Of a DNA stretch of 64,000 nucleotides, positions 23,673 to 33,777 are shown piece by piece. The DNA lies in the NCBI RefSeq assembly GCF_009176975.1, contig NZ_WEZG01000010.1:62001-126000 (forward strand), written 5' to 3'. The position numbers and the translations under genes are program-made. The notes under the pieces are model-generated. The model had not been told where the DNA came from. It saw nothing but the letters and a program-made list of their open reading frames with translations, and did not search any database. This stretch comes from Aureimonas psammosilenae (lineage in GTDB: Bacteria; Pseudomonadota; Alphaproteobacteria; Rhizobiales; Rhizobiaceae). Positions within the stretch are counted from its first letter, which is position 1; each line of letters begins with the position of its first letter.

Positions 23673-25898
23673 TCAGCGCTGCTTGGCCCAGCCGGCGAGC
23701 ACCTTGTCGAGCGTCATCGGGTAATCGCGCACCCGAACGCCGGTCGCGTTGTAGATGGCGTTCGTCACCGCCGCGCCGACGCCCGACAGCGCCAACTCGC
23801 CGATGCCCTTGCTCGCCAGCGGGCTCGCGGCATGGTCGCGCTCGGGCAGAAGCACGACGTCGAGCTGCGGCACGTCGGCATTCACCGGCACGTGGTATTC
23901 GGCCAGATCGTGGTTCACCATCAGCCCGGTGCGTGGGTCGATGATGAGCTCTTCCGTCAGCGCCCCACCGATGCCGAAGATCTGACCGCCGTAACATTGC
24001 GAAGTCGCGGTCTTCTCGTTGAGGATGCGGCCGGCGGCGACCACCGAAAGGAGGCGCCGGACGCGCGTTTCGCCGGTGACGGAATTGACGGCCACCTCGC
24101 AGAAATGCGCGCCGTAGCTCGCCTGGTGCGTGGTTTGGTACTGCTTGCCCGGCTTGAAGTTGCCGGTGACGACGATCGGCGCCCTGCCGACGACCTCGGA
24201 GACGAGACGCTGGCGGTTGCCGGCGATCACGGTGCCGTCCTTCAAGGTCATGTCGTCCGGCTCGACATCAAGCCGCTTGGCGATCTCCGCGACGATGCCC
24301 TCGCAGGCCGCGAAAACGGATGAGCCGGAAGAGTTCGCGCCCCAGGAGCCGCCCGAACCCGCCCCTTGTGGCAGGGCCGAATCGCCGAGCTTCACCTCCA
24401 CCTTTTCGCGGGGCAGCCCAAGCATCTCGGCCGCGATCTGCTGGAGGATCGTGTAGGTGCCGGTGCCGATATCCGTCATATCGGTTTCCACCAGCGCCGT
24501 GCCGTCGGGGCTGAGCGTCACACGAGCGGAAGAAGGCTGGAGCATGTTCTTGCGCGAGGCCGCCGCCATGCCGACGCCGATATACCATTCGCCTTCGCGC
24601 CGGCTCATCGGGGTCTTGGGACGGCTGGCCCAATCGAAACGCTTGGCGCCTTCGTCAAAGCATTCCAACAGCTTGCGGGAAGAGAAGGGCAGGCCGTCCT
24701 GCGGGTCCTCGGTCGGCTCGTTGAGCTTGCGGAACTCGATCGGATCGAGCCCCAGCTTTTCCGCCATCTCGTCCACGGCGTTTTCGAGCGCCAGCATGCC
24801 GACCGCCTCGCCCGGCGCGCGCATGGACGCCGCGAGGAGGACGTTGACGTCGGCTTTCCGGTGCGTGACCTCGCGGTTCTCGCCGGCATAAAGGAACACG
24901 GTGGAAATGCCGGCCGGCTCGAACACCGGGTTCTCCGCGAGATTGCCGCAGATCGTGTTGTGGGCGATCGCAGTGATCCGGCCTTCCTTCGTGCAACCGA
25001 TGCGGATGCGCTGGATGGTGTCGGTGCGGCGCACCGTCGTCTGGTAGACCTGTTGGCGGGTGAGGGCGACCTTCACCGGCCGATCCACCGCTTTCGCGCC
25101 GAGCGCGGCGAAGACCGATTCCGGCGCGATGCCGAGCTTCGAGCCGAAACCGCCACCGACATAAGGCGAAACGATCCGCACTTTGCTCTGCGAAATGCCG
25201 AGCGCCGCGGCGAGCTGCCCGACATTGGTGGAAACGAGCTGATAGGAGCCGTAAAGCGTCAGCTCGTCGCCGTTCCAGGACGCGATGGAGGCATGGGGCT
25301 CCATGGCCGAGGAGTTCTGGCTCGGCGTCGTATAGGTCGCCTCGAACTGCACCTCGGCCGCCTCGAACGCCTTGTCGACATCGCCCTTCTTGACCGTGGA
25401 GGGCATCTGCTGCTCGCCCGGATCGTAGGCCTCGTCGGCCACCGCGAAGAGGTCGTAGCGGCCTTCCGTTTCCTCGTATTCGATATCCACGAGGCGCGCG
25501 GCGTCGCGGGCGATTTCGAAGCTTTCCGCCACCACCATGCAGACCGGCTGGCCATGGTAGTTCACTTCGCCCTTGATCGCGGCGGGCTTTGAATCGCTCG
25601 GGTCGGCGGAAGCGCGCGCCGCCTTGTCGTCCACCACCACATGAAGGACGCCCTTGGTGGAAAGGGCGCGCAGCGGATCGATACGCTTGATCTTGCCCGA
25701 GCCGATCGGCGCGGTGACGAGATGACCATAGGCGACGTTTCGCCCGACGATCTGCTCGTAGGCGTATTTCGCGGTTCCCGAGACCTTCAGCGGTCCCTCG
25801 AAGCGCGGCAGGGCGCGGCCGATGATGTTCTGGCCGTTGCGGTCGAGGCGCGTTTCGCCGACCGGCTTGTCCATCTTGTAGTCGTAGGAAAGGCTCAT
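23673..25898 (-). CDS. paoC: Aldehyde oxidoreductase molybdenum-binding subunit PaoC
   Basis: A 741-aa xanthine-oxidase-family large subunit, the same size as Escherichia coli PaoC. Seen are the N-terminal half with RALPRFEGPLKVSGTAKYAY, SPYVGGGFGSKLG, MRAPGEAVGMLALENAVDEM, DIGTGTYTILQQIAAEMLGL, and the catalytic glutamate region KGIGELALSGVGAAV near the C-terminus. It carries the molybdenum cofactor and oxidises aldehydes. It overlaps paoB by 4 bases. The PaoD-type maturation chaperone is not in the window. Confidence 0.9.
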   Translation of the reverse strand: MSLSYDYKMDKPVGETRLDRNGQNIIGRALPRFEGPLKVSGTAKYAYEQIVGRNVAYGHLVTAPIGSGKIKRIDPLRALSTKGVLHVVVDDKAARASADPSDSKPAAIKGEVNYHGQPVCMVVAESFEIARDAARLVDIEYEETEGRYDLFAVADEAYDPGEQQMPSTVKKGDVDKAFEAAEVQFEATYTTPSQNSSAMEPHASIASWNGDELTLYGSYQLVSTNVGQLAAALGISQSKVRIVSPYVGGGFGSKLGIAPESVFAALGAKAVDRPVKVALTRQQVYQTTVRRTDTIQRIRIGCTKEGRITAIAHNTICGNLAENPVFEPAGISTVFLYAGENREVTHRKADVNVLLAASMRAPGEAVGMLALENAVDEMAEKLGLDPIEFRKLNEPTEDPQDGLPFSSRKLLECFDEGAKRFDWASRPKTPMSRREGEWYIGVGMAAASRKNMLQPSSARVTLSPDGTALVETDMTDIGTGTYTILQQIAAEMLGLPREKVEVKLGDSALPQGAGSGGSWGANSSGSSVFAACEGIVAEIAKRLDVEPDDMTLKDGTVIAGNRQRLVSEVVGRAPIVVTGNFKPGKQYQTTHQASYGAHFCEVAVNSVTGETRVRRLLSVVAAGRILNEKTATSQCYGGQIFGIGGALTEELIIDPRTGLMVNHDLAEYHVPVNADVPQLDVVLLPERDHAASPLASKGIGELALSGVGAAVTNAIYNATGVRVRDYPMTLDKVLAGWAKQR

Positions 25899-26893
25899 GC
25901 CGCTTGCCCCTCAGTCCGGGTTCCGGTCGCCTCCAGCAGCACCGCCGGGAGCGTGCGCCGCATGAGTTCGATCTTGAAGTCGTTGTCGCCCTGGCCTTTG
26001 GCATCCTTCAAAAGGATGTCGGCGGCCTCCGCGAACAGCTTCTCGCTGGGAGCCTCATCGATCAGAAGCTGTTCCACCGCCTCGTTGCGCCAGGGCACAT
26101 GGGCGACGCCGCCGAAGGCGAGCCGGGCCTTGGCGATGCGCCCGGCTTCCATCTTCACCACCGCCGCCACCGAGATCAGCGCGAAGGCATAAGACGCGCG
26201 GTCGCGAACCTTGCGGTAGATCTGCGTTCCGCCCAGAGGGGCGGGCAGGTGGATGGCGGTGATGAGTTCACCCGCTTCCAGATTGGTCTCGATCTCCGGC
26301 GTATCGCCGGGGAGGCGATGCAGTTCGGCGACGTTGAAACGGCGCGTCGAGCCATCCGCCTTCACCGTCTCGATCTCCGCGTCGAGGGCGCGCATAGCGA
26401 CCGCCATGTCGGACGGATGCGTCGCGATGCACTTGTCGCTGGCGCCGAGGATCGCATGGATGCGGTTGAAGCCGCCGATCGCATCGCAGCCCGAGCTTGG
26501 GTTCCGCTTGTTGCAGCGGGCGGAGGTCTCATAGAAATAGCCGCAACGGGTACGCTGCAGGAAGTTGCCGCCGGTGGAGGCCTTGTTGCGGAGTTGGCCG
26601 CTGGCGCCCGCCAGAAGCGCGCGCGACAAAAGCGGGTAATCGCGCTTCACATGCTCGTCCACGGCGAGATCGCTGTTGGACACGAGAGCGCCGATCTTCA
26701 AACCCTCGTCTTGCCTTTCGATCCCCTTGAGATCGAGGCGCGAGATGTCGACAAGCTTCTGCGGCACCTCGATCTGCAGCTTCATGAGATCGAGCAGGTT
26801 GGTGCCGCCGGCGATGAAGCGGGCTTCGGCACCCTTGGCGGCGAGCGCGGCCTCGGCCGGCGACGTGGCCCTGGCGTAATCGAACTGTCTCAT
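25895..26893 (-). CDS. paoB: Aldehyde oxidoreductase FAD-binding subunit PaoB
   Basis: A 332-aa FAD-binding subunit with FIAGGTNLLDLMKL (FAD pyrophosphate loop) and GASGQLRNKASTGGNFLQRT. A cysteine-rich insert follows, RCGYFYETSARCNKRNPSSGC, about residues 130-150; in PaoB this holds an extra [4Fe-4S] cluster that separates the type from ordinary xanthine dehydrogenase subunits. The ATG at 26893 overlaps the paoA stop. It passes electrons between PaoA and the final acceptor. Confidence 0.9.
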   Translation of the reverse strand: MRQFDYARATSPAEAALAAKGAEARFIAGGTNLLDLMKLQIEVPQKLVDISRLDLKGIERQDEGLKIGALVSNSDLAVDEHVKRDYPLLSRALLAGASGQLRNKASTGGNFLQRTRCGYFYETSARCNKRNPSSGCDAIGGFNRIHAILGASDKCIATHPSDMAVAMRALDAEIETVKADGSTRRFNVAELHRLPGDTPEIETNLEAGELITAIHLPAPLGGTQIYRKVRDRASYAFALISVAAVVKMEAGRIAKARLAFGGVAHVPWRNEAVEQLLIDEAPSEKLFAEAADILLKDAKGQGDNDFKIELMRRTLPAVLLEATGTRTEGQAA

Positions 26894-27444
26894 GCCGCCA
26901 CCTTCGCATCGGGCTTGGCCGTCTGGACGGCCGGGGCCGCCTCGCGGATCGCGTTGACAATGTTGGGATAGGCCGAGCAACGGCAGAGATTGCCACTCAT
27001 GCGCTCGGAAACCTCGGCCTCGCTCAATGTGGGGGTCGCCGAAAGATCGGCGCTGGCATGGCTCGGCCAGCCTTCCGCGACTTCGCCGATCATGCCGACG
27101 GCCGACACGATCTGCCCCGGCGTGCAGTAGCCGCACTGGTAGCCGTCATGTTCCAGAAAGGCTTCCTGCATCGGGTGCAGCTTGCCGGGACGGCCGAGGC
27201 CCTCGATCGTGGTGATCTCGTCGCCCTCGTGCATCACGGCGAGCGTCAGGCAGGAATTGATGCGCCGGCCGTTGACGAGAACGGTACAGGCACCGCACTG
27301 GCCGTGATCGCAGCCCTTCTTGGAGCCGGTGAGGCCGATATGCTCGCGCAGGGCGTCGAGCAGGGAGGTGCGGATGTCGAGCTCGACCTCGCGCACTTCG
27401 CCGTTGACGTTCAATCGAACCAAAGCCGCGCTCCTTGTAACCAT
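26890..27444 (-). CDS. paoA: Aldehyde oxidoreductase [2Fe-2S] subunit PaoA
   Basis: A 184-aa iron-sulfur subunit with the plant-type ferredoxin cluster CDHGQCGACTVLVNGRRINSC and the second cluster CGYCTPGQIV ... GNLCRCSAYPNIV. Escherichia coli PaoA carries a Tat signal for export; here the N-terminus is short (MVTRSAALVRLNVNGEVREV) and has none, so the complex is probably cytoplasmic. An upstream ATG at 27546 would not add a Tat motif. First gene of paoABC. Confidence 0.88.
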   Translation of the reverse strand: MVTRSAALVRLNVNGEVREVELDIRTSLLDALREHIGLTGSKKGCDHGQCGACTVLVNGRRINSCLTLAVMHEGDEITTIEGLGRPGKLHPMQEAFLEHDGYQCGYCTPGQIVSAVGMIGEVAEGWPSHASADLSATPTLSEAEVSERMSGNLCRCSAYPNIVNAIREAAPAVQTAKPDAKVAA

Positions 27445-27655
27445 TCCAAGGAGGCTGAACGCGGCTGGCGCGATATGGTTGAGCCAAAAGCGCGTTTGGT
27501 CGCGCCTTATCGCATCGGGCCAGCGAAGGCTTGAGATGCCAAGCAATGGCAGGCTTGCGGCCGGTCGCCTCGCGATGCTGTCGCGTCGTGACGAGGTCGG
27601 GGCTCTTCAGTTGGCCGAGCGTCGGATATAGACACTTTCAACGGGTGCCGTTTCG

Positions 27656-28330
27656 ATGCCCGCTATCGGTTCGATTCCAGCGGATGTCTTCATGGCGAGC
27701 GAGCATATCCTTCCAGCGCCCCGGTCCGCTCCCTGGCTTCCCTCCGCTGCGGTATGGGTTCCTGCGGCGATCGCCGTATCGCTCCTCGTCCCCGTCGTCT
27801 ATCTCGTAGCGATCTGCGATATCCTCGGTGACGAAGCCTTCGGGGAAAACGGCCCCGTGGAAACCCTGCAGGTGCTCGCGATCCTGTCGGCGGCCATCTT
27901 CTTCATGTTCGCCGGGAAGCGTTCGACGGGATTGGCAGGCTGGCTCTGCGTGGTTCTGGCCTCGGTTCTCCTGATCGCCTTCCAACGGGAAATCCCGAAC
28001 TGCGCCAGCGCTTATTACGGGGGCGGGATCTGCGCGAGTTCCTCCGTCAAGGCCGCCATCGCGATATCGGCAGTGCTGGCGATCACCGGTTCCCTCATCG
28101 TGTTCCGGTTCGCATGGCGCGACCTCCTGCGCCTTCGCAACCTGTTGTGGCTTTGGCCGCTGGGAATGATGCTGTTCATTCTCGGCGCGGGCGCCATCGC
28201 AGAGCGCCATGCCCTCGTGGATGTGGAGGAGATGATGGAGCTTGCGGCCTACGCCTATCTGCTCGCCTTCGCCGGCTGGGTTTGGCGCGTCCGCTCCGGA
28301 GGCTCGGATCGCCGTCCACGCCTTTCCTGA
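27656..28330 (+). CDS. Hypothetical membrane protein, 224 aa
   Basis: Six hydrophobic stretches are spread over the protein, beginning WVPAAIAVSLLVPVVYLVAI and including TLQVLAILSAAIFFMFAG and LLWLWPLGMMLFILGAGAIA, so it is an inner-membrane protein. Two cysteines in IPNCASAYYGGGICASSS sit in a loop and could pair outside the cytoplasm. A second ATG at 27692 is an equally good start and would shorten it to 212 aa. It lies between the pao and cob genes with no obvious partner. No family recognised. Confidence 0.65.
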   Translation: MPAIGSIPADVFMASEHILPAPRSAPWLPSAAVWVPAAIAVSLLVPVVYLVAICDILGDEAFGENGPVETLQVLAILSAAIFFMFAGKRSTGLAGWLCVVLASVLLIAFQREIPNCASAYYGGGICASSSVKAAIAISAVLAITGSLIVFRFAWRDLLRLRNLLWLWPLGMMLFILGAGAIAERHALVDVEEMMELAAYAYLLAFAGWVWRVRSGGSDRRPRLS

Positions 28331-28390
28331 CGGCGCGGATCGCTGCCACGAGAGGGGCGCTCCGCTTTCGGCGCACGAGGGAGGGGCTCC

Positions 28391-29029
28391 TTAGAACTCG
28401 ATGCCCTTCTGCGCCTTCACGCCGGAGCGGAAGGGGTGCTTCACGGCTTCCATCTCGGTCACGAGATCGGCAGCCTCGATCAACTCTTCCTTGGCGTTGC
28501 GGCCCGTGACGACGACGTGCTTCATCGGTGGGCGGGCGGCCAGCACCTCCAGCACTTCGGCGACGTCGAGATAGTCGTAGCGCAGGACAATGTTGAGTTC
28601 ATCCAGCAGCACGAGCTGGTGCTCGTCGTCCATGATGAAGGCCTTGGCGCGTTCCCAGGCGGCTTTCGCGGCCTCGATGTCGCGGCGTCGGTCCTGCGTT
28701 TCCCAGGTGAAGCCGTCGCCCATCGCGGTGATCGTCACCTCGCCCGGAAAGCGTTCCAGCGCGGCGCGCTCGCCCGTTTCCCACTTGCCCTTCACGAACT
28801 GGACGATGCCGACCTTCATGCCGTTGCCGAGCGCGCGGAAGACGAGGCCGAAGGCGGCGGTGGATTTGCCCTTGCCCTTGCCGGTATGGACGATAAGGAG
28901 GCCCTTCTCCTCCGTCTTGGTGGCGAGGATCTTGTCGCGCGCGGCCTTCTTCTTGCGCATCTTCTCGGCGTGGCGCGCGTCGAGTTCTTCCTCACTCATC
29001 GCGGCAAGCACCGGCGATTTCTCGGCCAT
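28391..29029 (-). CDS. cobO: Corrinoid adenosyltransferase CobO
   Basis: A 212-aa CobA/CobO-type adenosyltransferase with the P-loop LLIVHTGKGKGKSTAAFGLV and VGIVQFVKGKWETGE, then VLLDELNIVLRYDYLD and the end region HPFRSGVKAQKGIEF. It transfers the adenosyl group of ATP to the reduced corrinoid cobalt. The start at 29029 gives GGAGG a 7-base spacing; an ATG at 29035 is too close to it. It is the last gene of the riboswitch-controlled operon. Confidence 0.94.
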   Translation of the reverse strand: MAEKSPVLAAMSEEELDARHAEKMRKKKAARDKILATKTEEKGLLIVHTGKGKGKSTAAFGLVFRALGNGMKVGIVQFVKGKWETGERAALERFPGEVTITAMGDGFTWETQDRRRDIEAAKAAWERAKAFIMDDEHQLVLLDELNIVLRYDYLDVAEVLEVLAARPPMKHVVVTGRNAKEELIEAADLVTEMEAVKHPFRSGVKAQKGIEF

Positions 29030-29031
29030 CG

Positions 29032-32000
29032 TCATTCCTCCAGATCGCTTAGAACTGAATTCGAGCGCGGGTGCCAGAGACCACGCCGGACCGCTTCCGC
29101 CAAGCGCTCCTTCATCTCGGCAAGGGCCGCAGGGTTGTTGTCCTGCAGGAACCGGGCGACCGCCTCGTCCAGAAGATAGGCGCGGTGGACCGCCTCGAAA
29201 TGATGGTCGGACACCGCGCCGGTGGTCGCGGCGAAGGCGAAAAGATAGTCCACCGTCGCGGCCATCTCGAAGGCGCCCTTGTAGCCGTGGCGCATGACGC
29301 CCGCGATCCATTTCGGGTTGACGACGCGCGCCCGCACCACGCGGCCGATCTCCTGTTCGAGCGTCCGCACCACCGGGCGTTCGGGCCGCGAATGGTCGTT
29401 GTGGTAGACGGCGGGGCGATGGCCGGACAGGTGCTCGGCGGCCGCCGTCATGCCGCCCTCGAACTGGTAGTAGTCGTCGGAATCCAGAAGATCGTGCTCG
29501 CGGTTGTCCTGGTTCTGGACCACCGCTTCCAGGCTCGACAAGCGATTCTCGAACCCTTCGCGCTCCGGCGCGCCCTCGACCCCCGCGCCATAGGCATAGG
29601 CGCCCCAGACGAGATAGCTTTCGGCGAGATCGCTCTTGTCCGTCCAGCCGCGCTCATCGATCAGCGCCTGGAGGCCCGCGCCATAAGCGCCGGGCTTGGA
29701 GCCGAAGACGCGATAACCCGCGCGTTTTTCCGCCTCCTCGGGCAAAACGCCCGAAGCGGCGAGCGCCCGCGCATCCGCGCGCATCCGCGCCGCGATCGGG
29801 TTGTCGCCTTCGTCCTCGTCCAGGGCGCCGACCGCGCGCACCGCCCGGTCGAACAGAGCGATCTGGTCGGGAAAGGCGTCGCGGAAGAAACCCGACACGC
29901 GCAAGGTCACATCGACGCGCGGCCGCCCGAGCGCGGCCGGCGGGATCACCTCGAAGCCGGACACGCGCCCCGACCCGCCATCCCAGACCGGTTTCACGCC
30001 GACGAGCGCCAGGGCTTGTGCGATGTCGTCGCCGCCGGTGCGCATATTCGCTGTGCCCCAGGCGGAAAGCCCGACGGAGCGCAGGTAATCGCCATGGTCC
30101 TGAAGGTGGCGGGACACGAGAAGCTCGGCGGACTTTCGGCCGAGTTCCCAGGCGGTGCGCGTCGGGACGGCACGGGTATCGACCGAAAAGAAGTTGCGCC
30201 CCGTCGGCAACACGTCCGGCCGCCCGCGCGTCGGCGCGCCGGAGGGGCCGGGGGGAACGAAACGCCCGTCGAGGCCTCGGAGAAGCCCGGCAATCTCGGC
30301 TTCGCCCGAGATTACCACGGCGGGCTTCAGCCGCGTTTCGATCTCATCGAGAACGGCTCTTGCCGAAAGCCAGTCTTCGGCGGGCGGCATATCGTTCGAA
30401 ACGAGCCGGGCGGCCAGGAATTCGATCCGCTCCACCGTGTCGCCGCAGGTGCGCCAGATATCGGTGGAAAGGTCTTGGAGAACCTGTGGACGCTCGCCTT
30501 CCCAAGGCTTGGCCATATCGCAGGACAGGGGATCGACATCGAGGCGGAGATCGCCCGCGATGGCGCGGGTGAGCGATGCGTCCTTCGGCTCGAAACCGCG
30601 CGGCAGGCGAGCGAGCGCGACCACGAGGTCGTGGAGAAGCTGGCCTTCCGGGGCCGTGCCGAAGACATGCAGTCCATCGCGGATCTGCAATTCCTTTAGC
30701 TCGCAAAGCCAGGCGTCGAGCTTTTCGAGGCGCGCATCGTCGTCCTCACTTTCCGACAGGCCCATGTCGCGGTCGAGGCCAAGGTCGGCGACGAGGCGGA
30801 GAATCTGCCTGCGGAGAAGCGTCGAGCGGCGCGGATCGCCCTGGCTCGCCTCGTAATACTCGTCCACCAGCGCTTCGAGTTCGCGCAAGGGGCCGTAGCT
30901 TTCGGCGCGGGTGAGGGGGGGCGTCAGATGGTCCACGATCACCGCGCTGGTCCGGCGCTTGGCTTGGCTACCCTCGCCGGGATCGTTGACGATGAAGGGG
31001 TAGAGATGCGGCAGCGCGCCGAGGAGCGGTCGCGGGAAACAGCTTTGCGACAGCGCCAGCGCCTTGCCCGGCAGCCATTCGAGATTGCCGTGCTTGCCCA
31101 TGTGGATCACGGCATGGACATCGAGGCTGCGGCGCAGAAAGGCGTAAAGCGCCAGATAGTTGTGCGGCGGCACGAGGTCCGGCGAGTGATAGGTCTCCTT
31201 CGGGTCGATATTGTAGCCGCGCGCCGGCTGGATGCCGACCACGACGTTGCCGAAGGCAGCGAGCGGCAGGGCGAAGCCGCGTCCAGCTAAGAAGAACGGG
31301 TCCGTTTCGGGAGCACCCCAGCGCTCCGTCACGGCCTCGCGGATGGATTTCGGTAAGCCGGCGAAAAAACTCTCATAATCCGTCAGCGGAAGGGTTTCGC
31401 GAATCGTCCGGCCCGCGATCCCGGCATTGGTCGGCCCCGCGAGAAGATGCTGCACCAGCGCGTTGCCGTCCGCCGGCACATCCTCGACCGCGTAGCCCGT
31501 TTCCCGCATCGCGCCGAGCACCCGCACCGTGCCGGCCGGCGTGTCGAGCCCGACGCCGTTGGCGATGCGCCCGTCCCGGTTCGGGTAGTTCGCGAGAAGC
31601 ACCGCAACGCGCCGCTCCGCAACGGGCGTCCGTCGAAGGCGCACCCAGTTGGCGGCGAGGGCCGCGACATGGGCGACGGTTTCGGGCACCGGCTCGTGAC
31701 GCACCACGTCGATCTGGCAGCGCTCGTCGAAGGCACCGGCCGACTTGAAGGCGATCGCGCCGGCCATCACCCGGCCGTCGATTTCCGGCAGGGCGACACT
31801 CATCGCGAGATCGCGGGGGCTGAGGCCGCGAGGGGACGCACGCCACGCTTCCTCCGTGCCGCTGCCGAGCACCGCCTGGAGTACCGGCGCGCCGCCTTCG
31901 TCGAGCACCGTGCCGGTTTCGCTCCCGACCGCGAAGCCCGTGAGGTTCAGGACGACATCCGGCGGGCGGCGGGCGAAAAGGGCGCGGACGGTTTCCACCG

Positions 32001-32694
32001 AAACCGGGTCCTTCAGGCTCGTCACATAGACCGGCAAGACGGCAAGCCCGCGCGCTTCCAGCGCCTCGCCCATGGCTTCCACCGGCGCGGTCTGCCCGCC
32101 CTGGAGAAGCGCGCGGTAGAAGACGACTGCCGCGAGCGGGCGGTCGGGGACGCTTCGCCTTTCGAGCGCGCCGGCCTTCAGGATCGGCCGTGGCTCGGCC
32201 GCCCAGTCGCCGCCATGAAGGATCGCGCGGCAGGCGAGGAGGAAGTTCTCGGCATTCTCCGCTCCGCCCTCGTGGAGGTAGGGCCATAGCCGGTCCGCTT
32301 CGGGCAGGGTCGAGAAAAGCTCAAGTTCCGGGTCCGGCTTGTCGTCGCCGGGCAACACGGCGAGGCGGATGCCCCGTTCACGGGCGAGAGCCGCCAGCCG
32401 CTCGACGCCGTAGCGCCAATAAGCGGCGCCGCCGAGAAGCCGCAGGACAATCAGCTTGGCATGGCGCGCCGTCCGCTCGACATAGGTGTCGACCGACATC
32501 GGATGTTGGAGGCGCAGAACGTTGGCGAGGCGCAGGGACGGCGCCTCGTTCCCCAACCGGTGTGCTGCCGCCGACAGACAGGCAAGCTCGGTATCGGCTG
32601 CCGACAGAACGAGGATGTCTGCCGGCGATTGCCCAAGATCGATGGCCTCGCCGCCTTCCGCGATGACACCCCGCCCGGCGGCGAGAAGGTGCAT
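29032..32694 (-). CDS. cobN: Cobaltochelatase subunit CobN
   Basis: A 1220-aa CobN, the large subunit of the ATP-dependent aerobic cobaltochelatase that inserts cobalt into hydrogenobyrinic acid a,c-diamide. Typical stretches include GVQPARGYNIDPKETYHSPD-like GIQPARGYNIDPKETYHSPD, HMGKHGNLEWLPGKALALS and DHHFEAVHRAYLLDE. Partner subunits (the AAA and integrin-like proteins called CobS and CobT in Pseudomonas denitrificans) are not in this window. It overlaps cobW by one base and ends 3 bases before the chosen cobO start. Length is normal. Confidence 0.95.
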   Translation of the reverse strand: MHLLAAGRGVIAEGGEAIDLGQSPADILVLSAADTELACLSAAAHRLGNEAPSLRLANVLRLQHPMSVDTYVERTARHAKLIVLRLLGGAAYWRYGVERLAALARERGIRLAVLPGDDKPDPELELFSTLPEADRLWPYLHEGGAENAENFLLACRAILHGGDWAAEPRPILKAGALERRSVPDRPLAAVVFYRALLQGGQTAPVEAMGEALEARGLAVLPVYVTSLKDPVSVETVRALFARRPPDVVLNLTGFAVGSETGTVLDEGGAPVLQAVLGSGTEEAWRASPRGLSPRDLAMSVALPEIDGRVMAGAIAFKSAGAFDERCQIDVVRHEPVPETVAHVAALAANWVRLRRTPVAERRVAVLLANYPNRDGRIANGVGLDTPAGTVRVLGAMRETGYAVEDVPADGNALVQHLLAGPTNAGIAGRTIRETLPLTDYESFFAGLPKSIREAVTERWGAPETDPFFLAGRGFALPLAAFGNVVVGIQPARGYNIDPKETYHSPDLVPPHNYLALYAFLRRSLDVHAVIHMGKHGNLEWLPGKALALSQSCFPRPLLGALPHLYPFIVNDPGEGSQAKRRTSAVIVDHLTPPLTRAESYGPLRELEALVDEYYEASQGDPRRSTLLRRQILRLVADLGLDRDMGLSESEDDDARLEKLDAWLCELKELQIRDGLHVFGTAPEGQLLHDLVVALARLPRGFEPKDASLTRAIAGDLRLDVDPLSCDMAKPWEGERPQVLQDLSTDIWRTCGDTVERIEFLAARLVSNDMPPAEDWLSARAVLDEIETRLKPAVVISGEAEIAGLLRGLDGRFVPPGPSGAPTRGRPDVLPTGRNFFSVDTRAVPTRTAWELGRKSAELLVSRHLQDHGDYLRSVGLSAWGTANMRTGGDDIAQALALVGVKPVWDGGSGRVSGFEVIPPAALGRPRVDVTLRVSGFFRDAFPDQIALFDRAVRAVGALDEDEGDNPIAARMRADARALAASGVLPEEAEKRAGYRVFGSKPGAYGAGLQALIDERGWTDKSDLAESYLVWGAYAYGAGVEGAPEREGFENRLSSLEAVVQNQDNREHDLLDSDDYYQFEGGMTAAAEHLSGHRPAVYHNDHSRPERPVVRTLEQEIGRVVRARVVNPKWIAGVMRHGYKGAFEMAATVDYLFAFAATTGAVSDHHFEAVHRAYLLDEAVARFLQDNNPAALAEMKERLAEAVRRGLWHPRSNSVLSDLEE

Positions 32695-33773
32695 CAGGCG
32701 GCGACTTCCAAGCCGGCCGCGAGGCCTTCGATCTCGGTTCGGATGCGCGCCTCGGCCGCCTCGTCGAGGCTGTCGTGGAGACCGATCACCACGAGACGCG
32801 TGCCCCGCGCCTCGTCCGGCTTCCACGGCCGGTCGAAATAGGTCTCGATGCGTGTGCCGACCGCCTGCACCACGAGACGCGTCGGCTTGGCGCTCACTTC
32901 GGCGAAACCCTTGACGCGCAGGATGTCCTCGCGCGCGATCAGCGCCTTCAAACCTTCCGTGAAACCCGCAACATCGGAGAGGGCCGGGGCGTCCACGACG
33001 AAGCTCTCGAAGTCGTCGTGATCGTGAGCGAGGCCCCCTTCATGCTCGATCTCGTGGTGGGAACGGCGCGTCGCGATGAGGTCCTCCGTCCCCGCGCCAA
33101 GGCCGAGGAGAACGTCCGCCGCCAGTCGCCCGCCGGAGGCCGGCACGATCTTGATCGCGCGAGAACCGCCCGCCTTCTCCACCGCTTCGCGGGCTTGCGC
33201 CATCTCGTCCAGCCCGACGAGATCGGCCTTGTTCAAGATCACGAGATCGGCCGCGCGGATCTGGTCCTCGAAGAGTTCTTCCAGCGGGTTGTCGTGGCTG
33301 ATCGCCTCGTCACTCTCGCGCGCGGCCGCGATCACCGCCTCGTCGTCGGCGAAGAGGCCGGCGGCGACGGCCGCGGCATCGATCACGGTGACGACGCCAT
33401 CCACCGTCACGCGCGCCTTCACCTCTGGCCAGTTGAAGGCGGCGACCAGTGGTTGGGGGAGCGCCAGCCCGGAGGTCTCGATCACGATATGGTCGAGCCG
33501 GTCGGCGCGCTCGATCAGCTTTTCCATGGTGGGAATGAAGTCGTCGGCCACCGTGCAGCAGATGCAGCCGTTGGTGAGTTCCACGACGTCCTCCTCGCGG
33601 CAGGTTTCCACGCCGCAGCCCTTCAGGAGGTCGCCGTCGACGCCGAGGTCCCCGAACTCGTTGATGACGAGCGCGATGCGCCGCCCTTCGGCATTCTGGA
33701 GGAGGTTGCGGATCAGCGTCGTTTTGCCGGCGCCGAGAAAGCCGGTGACGACGGTGGCGGGAATCTTCTTCAT
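32694..33773 (-). CDS. cobW: CobW, metal-handling GTPase
   Basis: A 359-aa G3E GTPase. Walker A is GFLGAGKTTLI (residues 11-21). The metal-binding CxCC motif is CICC (70-73), and the guanine-specificity region is LNKADLV. A CobW C-terminal domain begins about residue 260 (GFTEGLKALIAREDILRVKG). CobW proteins deliver cobalt to the chelatase; its place directly before cobN supports that. It follows cobU with a 4-base gap. Confidence 0.94.
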   Translation of the reverse strand: MKKIPATVVTGFLGAGKTTLIRNLLQNAEGRRIALVINEFGDLGVDGDLLKGCGVETCREEDVVELTNGCICCTVADDFIPTMEKLIERADRLDHIVIETSGLALPQPLVAAFNWPEVKARVTVDGVVTVIDAAAVAAGLFADDEAVIAAARESDEAISHDNPLEELFEDQIRAADLVILNKADLVGLDEMAQAREAVEKAGGSRAIKIVPASGGRLAADVLLGLGAGTEDLIATRRSHHEIEHEGGLAHDHDDFESFVVDAPALSDVAGFTEGLKALIAREDILRVKGFAEVSAKPTRLVVQAVGTRIETYFDRPWKPDEARGTRLVVIGLHDSLDEAAEARIRTEIEGLAAGLEVAA

Positions 33774-33777
33774 GGGG

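Noticed and set aside
24366-25592. 408-codon open frame opposite paoC
   Set aside because: paoC has all molybdenum-subunit motifs; the antisense frame has no domain and a composition typical of complement reading.
29071-30699. 542-codon open frame opposite cobN
   Set aside because: cobN is intact and overlaps its neighbours tightly; the antisense frame shows only repetitive basic and alanine-rich sequence.
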